Below, piece after piece: positions 1-5,583 of a DNA stretch of 9,907 nt. The DNA comes from Acidobacteriota bacterium (lineage in GTDB: Bacteria > Acidobacteriota > Thermoanaerobaculia > Multivoradales > JAHEKO01). How positions within the stretch are numbered: position 1 is the first letter of the stretch; each line of letters starts with the position of its first letter. The notes beneath the pieces are model-generated. The model saw nothing but the letters and a program-made list of their open reading frames with translations. It searched no databases and had not been told where the DNA came from. Location of the stretch: positions 1 to 9,907 of the forward strand of contig JAPUJD010000088.1 in NCBI GenBank assembly GCA_027296385.1, written 5' to 3'. The translations under genes and the position numbers were made by a program.

Positions 1-629
1 AGGCCGGAGGTGCGAACGTCGACGTGCGGGTAGGCCTGCTCGATGACAGCGACGATCTCGCGCGCCTTGGCGACCGGCGCATTGAGCTCGGCGGGGTCCT
101 CGCCAGCGAGTTGCAGCGTCACGTTGACGCCGGCGACGGCGCCGGAGGATGAGATCAGGCGGTTGAGCAGCTCCGGTCGCGACAAGGCGATGGCGCGCGC
201 GCGGTCGATCTCGGCCGCACTCGAGTCCGCGGCGCCGGCGATCAGGTCCTCGACGATGAGGTCGTCGCCCTCAGCCCAGGAGTGCTGAAAGTTGGTGATC
301 GAGTCGACCCGAATCGAGTTGGGGATCTGCCAGGCTTCTTCGGTCAGCCGTTCGATCGCCGCCAGGGTCTCGTGGGTGAAGACCTCGCCATCATCGGGCG
401 TGACGGTGAACACAATGCTGTCGTTCTTGGTGTAGATGTTCTGTACCGCCTCGAAGTTGGCGAGCTCGGGATTGTTCTTGCCGAAGAACACGCGATAGTT
501 GGTGGCGAAGGCCAGGTGCTGCATGCCGCTGCCGGCCACGACGACGACCAGGAGCGTCGCCAGCACGATCGGCCACCGCCAGCGGATGACCCACTGCGTG
601 TACCGTTGAACCCATCGATCTCCACTCAT
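1..629 (-). CDS. RND-superfamily (MMPL-type, COG1033-like) exporter, N-terminal part; runs off the left edge
   Basis: Reading the minus strand from ATG 629-627 gives 209 uninterrupted codons to the window edge, so the gene is open at its 3' end. The protein begins with a short basic stretch (WVIRWRW) and one strong membrane helix at about residues 19-35. A soluble, presumably periplasmic segment follows, beginning ATNYRVFFGKNNPEL and continuing as mixed helix and strand. This TM1-plus-periplasmic-porter layout with the NYRVFF..NNPEL..FE motif is typical of prokaryotic RND/MMPL exporters, which use the proton gradient to move lipids or hydrophobic compounds. The substrate cannot be told from this part, and TM2 onward lies outside the window. 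AGAGGA at 642-637 sits 7 nt before the ATG and supports the start. The tetR gene lies 82 nt upstream on the same strand and a shared operator-like element lies between them, so TetR control is likely. Confidence 0.85.
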   Translation of the reverse strand, partial: MSGDRWVQRYTQWVIRWRWPIVLATLLVVVVAGSGMQHLAFATNYRVFFGKNNPELANFEAVQNIYTKNDSIVFTVTPDDGEVFTHETLAAIERLTEEAWQIPNSIRVDSITNFQHSWAEGDDLIVEDLIAGAADSSAAEIDRARAIALSRPELLNRLISSSGAVAGVNVTLQLAGEDPAELNAPVAKAREIVAVIEQAYPHVDVRTSG

Positions 630-636
630 TGCTCTG

Positions 637-649
637 TCCTCTTGTTATA
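637..649 (-). promoter_or_regulatory. Candidate -10 (TATAAC) and Shine-Dalgarno (AGAGGA) of the RND exporter gene
   Basis: On the minus strand TATAAC (649-644) and AGAGGA (642-637) precede ATG 629. The SD has good spacing. The -10 is only suggestive: no TTGACA-like hexamer lies 16-18 bp upstream, and a start site 6-7 nt downstream of it would fall inside the SD. The gene may instead be transcribed from the tetR promoter, or from a promoter that needs an activator. Confidence 0.35.
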
Positions 650-651
650 TT

Positions 652-673
652 CGTACCGGTTGGTTTGTATGTT
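652..673 (-). promoter_or_regulatory. Candidate TetR operator upstream of the exporter gene
   Basis: A 22-bp minus-strand element starting AACATACAAACC and ending CGGTACG matches, at 15 of 22 positions and in the same orientation, the element covering the tetR -10 and start (1369-1348). The ends AACAT.CA.AC and CGGTA.G are best conserved. Read on the + strand, its core ACCGGTTGGT also resembles minus-strand ACTGGTCGGT at the tetR site (8 of 10). It lies 23 bp before the exporter start codon, where repressor binding would block transcription. The pairing with the neighbouring TetR protein is inferred. Confidence 0.45.
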
Positions 674-711
674 CTGTTTCGCGATGGCCGTTTGTCTGTT
701 GCGGTCAGTTG

Positions 712-1350
712 TCAGTCGGCGGCGGGAGTCGGCCGCAGACTCTCGAAGAATCCGACCAAGCCGCGGCTACAGTCCTCTATGACCTCGAGGTCACGAGTGG
801 TCTTGGCGAGTCCGGCCGTGCCCTCGAAGGTCGCGACGATGTAGGTCGCGGTGCCGTCGGCATCGACATCGGCGCGTACGGTGCCGTTCTCCTGACCGCG
901 GCGCAGGCTCTTGGCGATACCGCGGCGCCACTCGCCGAAGATGGCCGCCAGGTGAGATCGGAACTCTTCGTCGACCGAGGACATCTCTTGCGCTAGGTTA
1001 TTGAGGGGACAGCCCGCCACGAGCATCTCAGGAGTGACCTCGGTCCGCAGCCTGTCGATAATCGCGATGAGGGTATCGATAGGGTTGACGCTCTTGGCCA
1101 GCGGCCCGAGGAAGCGCTCGAGGACCGTGCGTCGTACCGACTCTTCGAGCACCGCCAGCCCGAGCTCGTGCTTGCTGCCGAAGTGATGGTAGAGGGCACC
1201 CTTGGTGACCCCCGCTTCGGCAAGGATGGAGTCGAGCCCAGCGGAGCGGAAGCCGTTGGTGTGGATCTCCCGGGTGGCGGATTGGAGGATGGCGTCACGT
1301 GTTGCCTTGGGGTCACGAGTACGGGTCGGAGCGGGCGTTCTCTGGCTCAT
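712..1350 (-). CDS. TetR/AcrR-family transcriptional regulator
   Basis: A 212-aa one-component repressor of normal family length. Residues about 16-62 form the TetR DNA-binding domain: helix 1 TRDAILQSATREIHTNGF, then a helix-turn-helix around ILAEAGVTKGALYHHFGSKHELG, whose GALYHHFGSK is the family hallmark. The rest is an all-helical ligand-binding and dimerisation domain with a GCPLNNLA motif, seen in a subgroup that often controls efflux or redox genes. A longer reading from TTG at 1386 is possible, but that TTG is the first half of a TTGACA promoter hexamer and the TetR domain needs no extra N-terminus, so I chose ATG 1350. No Shine-Dalgarno is at a usable distance, and the promoter position predicts a leaderless mRNA. 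Its most likely targets are itself and the RND exporter downstream. A role for it in pdh control has no sequence support. The ligand is unknown. Confidence 0.9.
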   Translation of the reverse strand: MSQRTPAPTRTRDPKATRDAILQSATREIHTNGFRSAGLDSILAEAGVTKGALYHHFGSKHELGLAVLEESVRRTVLERFLGPLAKSVNPIDTLIAIIDRLRTEVTPEMLVAGCPLNNLAQEMSSVDEEFRSHLAAIFGEWRRGIAKSLRRGQENGTVRADVDADGTATYIVATFEGTAGLAKTTRDLEVIEDCSRGLVGFFESLRPTPAAD

Positions 1351-1369
1351 ACCGACCAGTATGCATGTT
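1348..1369 (-). promoter_or_regulatory. Candidate TetR autoregulatory operator over the tetR -10 and start codon
   Basis: The + strand segment 1348-1363 is an imperfect palindrome, CATAC-CGACCA-GTATG, with perfect 5-bp arms and a GACC-type core like many TetR-family operators. It overlaps both the CATACT -10 and the ATG, an ideal place for autorepression. Over 22 bp it matches the element upstream of the exporter (652-673) at 15 positions. Binding itself is inferred. Confidence 0.5.
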
Positions 1370-1386
1370 TCCTGTGCCTCTGTCAA
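1358..1386 (-). promoter_or_regulatory. Sigma70-type promoter of tetR (TTGACA, 17 bp, CATACT)
   Basis: A perfect -35 TTGACA at 1386-1381 is separated by exactly 17 bp from CATACT at 1363-1358, which matches TATAAT at 4 of 6 positions. The expected transcription start, 6-8 nt downstream, falls at about 1352-1350, at or just beside the tetR ATG at 1350. The mRNA would then be leaderless or nearly so. Confidence 0.65.
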
Positions 1387-1396
1387 CCTCTTGTGT

Positions 1397-1438
1397 CATC
1401 CGGTGCAGTGAAACACTTGGCTCCGCCCCACCCGGATG
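1397..1438. repeat. Inverted repeat in the tetR-aceE divergent intergenic region
   Basis: CATCCGGTG at 1397-1405 is complementary to CACCCGGATG at 1429-1438, a 9-bp stem with a single bulged C around a 23-nt centre. It lies between the tetR promoter and aceE. No T-tract follows, so it does not look like a terminator. It could be a transcript hairpin or a regulator site; its function is unknown. Confidence 0.3.
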
Positions 1439-1524
1439 CTGCGAGAGGCCATGCCGACAGGGCCAATGAGCCTCGACCGCACTGCTGATTGCGCCGCCGG
1501 CGGGACGAGGCCTGCCGGAAGGCG

Positions 1525-1573
1525 TAGAATCCCGGCTCACGCCAGGGCTAGAACTCTTGGGCCGTTCAGGGAG
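1525..1573 (+). promoter_or_regulatory. Possible aceE -10 (TAGAAT) and aceE Shine-Dalgarno (AGGGAG)
   Basis: AGGGAG at 1568-1573 lies 8 nt before ATG 1582 and fixes the aceE start. TAGAAT at 1525-1530 is a fair -10, but no TTGACA-like -35 stands 16-18 bp upstream, so the promoter assignment is weak. I see no PdhR-type palindrome (TGGT...ACCA) here. The rest of 1387-1581 holds no gene. Confidence 0.3.
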
Positions 1574-1581
1574 TCCTTCGG

Positions 1582-4263
1582 ATGGAAGACAAAGCCGCTC
1601 CACGCGCACGCGACATCGACCCTCAAGAGACGCGGGAGTGGAAGGATGCGCTCGAGGAGGTCATCGAGCGTGACGGCCCCGAGCGGGCGCATTTCCTGAT
1701 CGAGTCGCTGGTCGACAAGGCTCGCCGGACAGGTGCGTACCTACCGTACAATGCCACGACCGCCTACCTGAATACCATCCCGCCGCACCACGAAGCGCCG
1801 CGGCCGGGCGATCCGTCGCTGGAGCGACGACTGAAGAGCATCATCCGCTGGAACGCGATGGCGATGGTGGTCAAGGCCAACCGCAAACCGGGGGCACTTG
1901 GCGGCCACATCGCCACCTACCAGTCGGTGGCCAATCTTTTCGAGATCGGCTTCAACCACTTCTTCCACGCGCCGGCTGAGTCTCACGGCGGCGATCTGGT
2001 GTTGTTCCAGGGCCACAGCTCGCCGGGGGTCTACGCTCGCGCCTTCCTCGAGGGTCGCGTCAGCGAGGAGCAGATGTCGAAGTTCCGCGAGGAGACGATC
2101 GGCGGCCTGGCCTCGTACCCCCACCCGTGGCTGATGCCGGGCTTCTGGCAGTTCCCCACGGTCTCGATGGGCCTGGCGTCGATCTCGGCGATCTACCAAG
2201 CCCGGTTCATGAAGTACCTCGACCACCGCGGTCTGATCGACGCCGGCCAGCGCAAGGTCTGGGCCTTCCTCGGCGACGGTGAGATGGACGAGCCGGAGTC
2301 GCTCGGCGCCATCTCCCTGGGCTCGCGCGAGAAGCTCGACAACCTGATTTTCGTCATCAACTGCAACCTGCAGCGGCTCGACGGCCCGGTGCGCGGCAAC
2401 GGAAAGATCATCCAGGAGCTCGAGGCGGTCTTTCGCGGCGCCGGCTGGAACGTGATCAAGGTGGTCTGGGGCTCCAACTGGGACCCGCTGCTGGCCCGCG
2501 ATGGTTCGGGCAAGCTGCGCCAGCGCATGGAGGAGGTGCTCGACGGCGAGTACCAGCTCTACGTCGGCCACCCGGGCAGCTTCGTGCGCGAGCATTTCTT
2601 CAGCAAGTACGACGCGCTGGCCGAGATGGTGGCCGACATGTCGGACGACGATCTCTGGCGCCTGAGGCGTGGTGGGCACGATCCGCAGAAGGTCTACGCC
2701 GCCTATCATGCGGAAGTCAATCACGTCGGGCAACCGACGGTCATTCTGGCCAAGACGGTCAAGGGCTACGGCATGGGCGAGTCGGGCGAGGGCCAGAACA
2801 TCACCCATCAGCAAAAAAAGATGGGTGAGGACTCGCTGCGCCAGTTCCGCGACCGGTTCAACATCCCGATCTCCGACGAGCAGCTCGCCGAGCTGCCCTT
2901 CTACAAGCCGGAGGAGGACAGTGCCGTCATGCGCTACATGCGCGAGCGGCGGGAGGCGCTGGGTGGCTACCTGCCGGAGCGCAAGGTGACGGCCGAGACG
3001 CTCGAGGTGCCGGACCTCTCCGCTTTCAGCGCGCTGCTCGGGGGCAGCGGCAAACGCGAGATGTCGACCACCATGGCGTTCGTGCGGCTGTTGATGGCGT
3101 TGACGCGCGACGACAATCTCAAGGCGCGCCTGGTGCCCATCGTCTCCGACGAGGCGCGGACCTTCGGCATGGAGGGCATGTTCCGCCAGATCGGCATCTA
3201 CGCCCCTACGGGCCAGCTTTATACGCCCGAGGATCGCGACCAGCTGGCCTACTACCGCGAGGAGAAGAGCGGGCAGATCCTGCAGGAGGGCATCTCGGAG
3301 GCGGGCTCTCTGGCCTCGTGGACGGCGGCCGGAACCTCCTACGCCAACCACGGCCTCCACATGATCCCCTTTTTCATCTTCTACTCGATGTTCGGCTTCC
3401 AACGGGTCGGTGACCTGATCTGGCAGGCTGCCGACATGCAGGCGCGCGGCTTCCTTCTCGGTGCCACCTCCGGCCGCACGACGCTCAACGGCGAGGGGCT
3501 GCAGCATCAGGACGGTCACAGCCACTTGCTTGCCTCGACCGTGCCCAACTGTGTGAGCTACGACCCGACGTTCGCCTACGAGTTGGCGGTGATCATGCAG
3601 GACGGGCTGCGGCGCATGTACGCCGAGGACGAGAGCGTTTTCTACTACGTCACGCTGTTGAACGAGAACTACGTGCACGCCACGATGCCCGAGGGTGTCG
3701 AGGAGGGCATTCGCAAGGGCCTCTACCTGCTGACCGAACCCGCCAAGTCGCGGGCCAAGAAGCAGCCGCCCGAAGTGCAGCTGCTCGGCAGCGGTTCGAT
3801 CCTGCGCGAGGTGAAGGCGGCGGCCGAACTGCTGAAGGACGACTTTGGCGTCCGCGCTACAGTATGGAGCGCCACGAGCTTCAACGAGCTCCGGCGCGAC
3901 GCCCTGGCGGTCGAGCGCTGGAACCGGCGGCACCCGACGGCCGGTCCTCGGGCCTCGTACGTCGAGCAGTGCTTGAGCGGGCGAGTGGGCCCGGTCGTTG
4001 CGGCCACCGACTACATGCATACCGTGGCCGATCAGATTCGCGCCTGGGTGCCTGCGCGCTACGTCACTCTGGGAACCGACGGCTTCGGACGCTCGGACAC
4101 ACGCGAGCGTCTGCGCGCTTTTTTCGAAGTCGACCGCTACAACGTCGTGCTGGCGGCGCTCAAGGCGCTGGCCGACGAGGGCACGGTGCCGGCCAAGATT
4201 GCCGCCCAGGCGCTAGAGAAGTACGACCTCGATGCCGACAAGGTGGCCCCATGGTCGGTGTGA
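1582..4263 (+). CDS. aceE: Pyruvate dehydrogenase E1 component, homodimeric type
   Basis: AceE uses thiamine diphosphate (ThDP) to decarboxylate pyruvate and reductively acetylates the lipoyl groups of E2, the entry step from glycolysis to acetyl-CoA in the cytoplasm. The 893 aa are close to the 887 of E. coli AceE and the whole length is recognisable. The N-terminal segment (about 12-50, DIDPQETREWKDALEEVIE) is the E2-docking region. GHSSPGVYARAFLEGR (144-159) contributes an active-site His. GDGEMDEPES with a downstream NCN (231-262) is the ThDP/Mg2+ motif. The mobile inner loop GEGQNITHQ (403-410) carries His409, equivalent to E. coli His407. DEARTFGMEGMF (523-534) and LNGEGLQHQDGHSH (635-648) lie in the middle domain, followed by the C-terminal transketolase domain ending near LGTDGFGRSDTRE (830-842). 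I saw no missing catalytic residue. It is first in the aceE-aceF-lpdA operon. An odd point is an A7 run at codons 411-413. Confidence 0.98.
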   Translation: MEDKAAPRARDIDPQETREWKDALEEVIERDGPERAHFLIESLVDKARRTGAYLPYNATTAYLNTIPPHHEAPRPGDPSLERRLKSIIRWNAMAMVVKANRKPGALGGHIATYQSVANLFEIGFNHFFHAPAESHGGDLVLFQGHSSPGVYARAFLEGRVSEEQMSKFREETIGGLASYPHPWLMPGFWQFPTVSMGLASISAIYQARFMKYLDHRGLIDAGQRKVWAFLGDGEMDEPESLGAISLGSREKLDNLIFVINCNLQRLDGPVRGNGKIIQELEAVFRGAGWNVIKVVWGSNWDPLLARDGSGKLRQRMEEVLDGEYQLYVGHPGSFVREHFFSKYDALAEMVADMSDDDLWRLRRGGHDPQKVYAAYHAEVNHVGQPTVILAKTVKGYGMGESGEGQNITHQQKKMGEDSLRQFRDRFNIPISDEQLAELPFYKPEEDSAVMRYMRERREALGGYLPERKVTAETLEVPDLSAFSALLGGSGKREMSTTMAFVRLLMALTRDDNLKARLVPIVSDEARTFGMEGMFRQIGIYAPTGQLYTPEDRDQLAYYREEKSGQILQEGISEAGSLASWTAAGTSYANHGLHMIPFFIFYSMFGFQRVGDLIWQAADMQARGFLLGATSGRTTLNGEGLQHQDGHSHLLASTVPNCVSYDPTFAYELAVIMQDGLRRMYAEDESVFYYVTLLNENYVHATMPEGVEEGIRKGLYLLTEPAKSRAKKQPPEVQLLGSGSILREVKAAAELLKDDFGVRATVWSATSFNELRRDALAVERWNRRHPTAGPRASYVEQCLSGRVGPVVAATDYMHTVADQIRAWVPARYVTLGTDGFGRSDTRERLRAFFEVDRYNVVLAALKALADEGTVPAKIAAQALEKYDLDADKVAPWSV
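2814..2820 (+). other. In-frame A AAA AAG slippery heptamer within aceE
   Basis: Codons 411-413 of aceE read CAA AAA AAG, giving seven consecutive A (2813-2819) in a gene that otherwise strongly prefers AAG for lysine. The heptamer is phased exactly as the bacterial -1 slippery motif known from dnaX. A -1 shift would read GAT GGG TGA and stop at 2826-2828, giving a product of about 415 residues that ends just after catalytic-loop His409. No convincing stimulatory hairpin or close upstream Shine-Dalgarno is visible, so use of the site is unproven. Confidence 0.3.
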
Positions 4264-4292
4264 GGGGCGTACACGCCCCGAATCTCGAGGGG
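4264..4292 (+). promoter_or_regulatory. aceE-aceF intercistronic hairpin and aceF Shine-Dalgarno
   Basis: Directly after the aceE stop, GGGGCG (4264-4269), loop TACA and CGCCCC (4274-4279) form a six-pair all-GC hairpin. GAGGGG at 4287-4292 is the aceF ribosome binding site, 7 nt before ATG 4300. GAGGGG also occurs at 4262-4267, so the CCCC arm could pair with either copy; pairing with the second would hide the Shine-Dalgarno. No T-run follows, so this is not an intrinsic terminator. A role in tuning E2 translation or processing the mRNA is inference. Confidence 0.45.
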
Positions 4293-4299
4293 TTGGCGG

Positions 4300-5580
4300 A
4301 TGGCTGATCTCGAGCAGATTCTGATTCCGGACATCGGCGACGAGCCGGCCGACGTCGTGGAAGTGCTGGTCTCGCCCGGCGACGTGGTGGCGGTCGAGGA
4401 CTCGTTGATCACGTTGGAGAGCGACAAGGCGTCGATGGAGGTACCGTCACCCGCCGCCGGCAAGGTGCACGACGTCAAGGTCAAGGTAGGCGATCGGATC
4501 AGCCAGGGCGACCTGATCCTGACTCTCGAGCCGAGCGCTGCCTCCACGCCGGCCGAGCCGAGCGTCGAGGAGACGAGTGCGCCCGAAGTAGAGGAGCAGG
4601 AGCCCGCCAGCCCGGAGCTGCCTGTCTCCAGCCCGCCGCCCGCGACCGCAGCCGTGGCGCCGCCGCCGCATATCGAGGAGGACTTCACCAACGTCTACGC
4701 TTCACCGGCGGTGCGTCGTTTCGCCCGCGAGCTCGGGGTCGATCTCACCCGGGTCAAGGGTACCGGCCGCAAGGCGCGAATCCTGAAGGAAGACGTTCAG
4801 GCATTCGTCAAGCAGGAGTTGGCGGCGCCGAGTGGTGGCGGCGCGGTGTTGCCTGCGATGCCGGTGATCGACTTCTCGAAGTTCGGCGCCATCGAGCGCC
4901 GCAAGCTGACCCGGATCCAGAAGATCGCGGGCCCGAACCTGCAGCGCAGCTGGCTGAACGCACCGCACGTGACGCAGAACGATTGGGCCGACATCACCGA
5001 GATGGAGACGTTTCGCCAGGCCCACAGCGAGGAGGCCGAGGCCAGGGGCATCAAGCTCACGCCGCTGGCTTTCCTGATGAAGGCGAGCGTGGCGGCGCTC
5101 CAGGAGTTCCCGACCGTCAACTCCTCCCTCGACCCGGACGGAGACGCCCTGGTCCTCAAGCGCTACTACCACCTGGGCATCGCCGTCGATACCGAGGACG
5201 GACTCATGGTGCCGGTGATCCGCGACGTCGACCAGAAGAGCCTCTTCCAGCTGGCCGAGGAGCTCGGGGTGGTCAGCGCCGCGACCCGCGAACGCAAGCT
5301 CAAGCCGGACCAGCTACGAGGCGCGAGCTTTACCATCTCGAGTCTCGGCGGCATCGGCGGCGCCCACTTCTCGCCCATCGTCAACACCCCCGAGGTGGCG
5401 ATCCTGGGCGTGGCGCGCGCCCGGTGGCGGCCGGTGTGGAGCGGTAGCGAGTTCGAGCCGCGGCTGATGCTGCCGTTCTCGCTCTCCTATGACCACCGGG
5501 TCGTCGACGGCGCGCTCGGCGTGCGTTTCACCACCTACCTGGGCCGCGTACTGACGGATCTGCGGCGCCTGCTCCTCTGA
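4300..5580 (+). CDS. aceF: Dihydrolipoamide acetyltransferase, E2 of pyruvate dehydrogenase
   Basis: E2 is the core of the complex: its lipoyl arm takes the acetyl group from E1 and its catalytic domain passes it to CoA. The 426 residues show a single lipoyl domain (about 4-77, lipoyl-Lys43 in ESDKASMEV), then a long Pro/Ala/Glu-rich flexible linker (about 79-130). A peripheral subunit-binding domain follows (132-170, YASPAVRRFARELGVDLTRV...GRKARI). After a short linker comes the acetyltransferase domain (about 195-426) with DHRVVDG at 398-404, where His399 and Asp403 are the catalytic pair. E. coli AceF has three lipoyl domains; this one has one, and the E3 next door carries another. The first linker is unusually acidic for the family. 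aceF follows aceE by 36 nt and has a clear Shine-Dalgarno. A 2-oxoglutarate or branched-chain E2 is unlikely given the adjacent AceE-type E1. Confidence 0.97.
   Translation: MADLEQILIPDIGDEPADVVEVLVSPGDVVAVEDSLITLESDKASMEVPSPAAGKVHDVKVKVGDRISQGDLILTLEPSAASTPAEPSVEETSAPEVEEQEPASPELPVSSPPPATAAVAPPPHIEEDFTNVYASPAVRRFARELGVDLTRVKGTGRKARILKEDVQAFVKQELAAPSGGGAVLPAMPVIDFSKFGAIERRKLTRIQKIAGPNLQRSWLNAPHVTQNDWADITEMETFRQAHSEEAEARGIKLTPLAFLMKASVAALQEFPTVNSSLDPDGDALVLKRYYHLGIAVDTEDGLMVPVIRDVDQKSLFQLAEELGVVSAATRERKLKPDQLRGASFTISSLGGIGGAHFSPIVNTPEVAILGVARARWRPVWSGSEFEPRLMLPFSLSYDHRVVDGALGVRFTTYLGRVLTDLRRLLL
4415..4439 (+). repeat. 25-bp direct repeat, copy 1, at the aceF lipoyl-lysine site
   Basis: This stretch encodes the end of LESDKASME around lipoyl-Lys43 of AceF and is base-for-base identical to 5702-5726 in lpdA, including third codon positions. 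See the lpdA copy and the related finding. Confidence 0.85.
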
Positions 5581-5583
5581 TCG

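Noticed and set aside
282..782. 166-codon + strand frame near the left edge
   Set aside because: It overlaps the exporter N-terminus and the tetR 3' end in antisense, has no recognisable domain and lacks a convincing ribosome binding site.
1351..1386. N-terminal extension of TetR from TTG 1386
   Set aside because: The TTG belongs to the TTGACA -35 hexamer, and the AAGAGG before it directly abuts the TTG, leaving no spacing for a ribosome. The 12 extra residues add nothing to the TetR fold.
1387..1581. Possible regulation of the pdh operon by the adjacent TetR
   Set aside because: No third copy of the candidate operator appears in this interval, and no PdhR-like palindrome is visible either.
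1741..4020. 759-codon open frame on the minus strand opposite aceE
   Set aside because: It is a shadow of aceE. GC-rich third positions remove stops in the complementary frame, the translation is rich in Arg, His, Ala and Val with no recognisable domain, and the + strand product is unmistakable.
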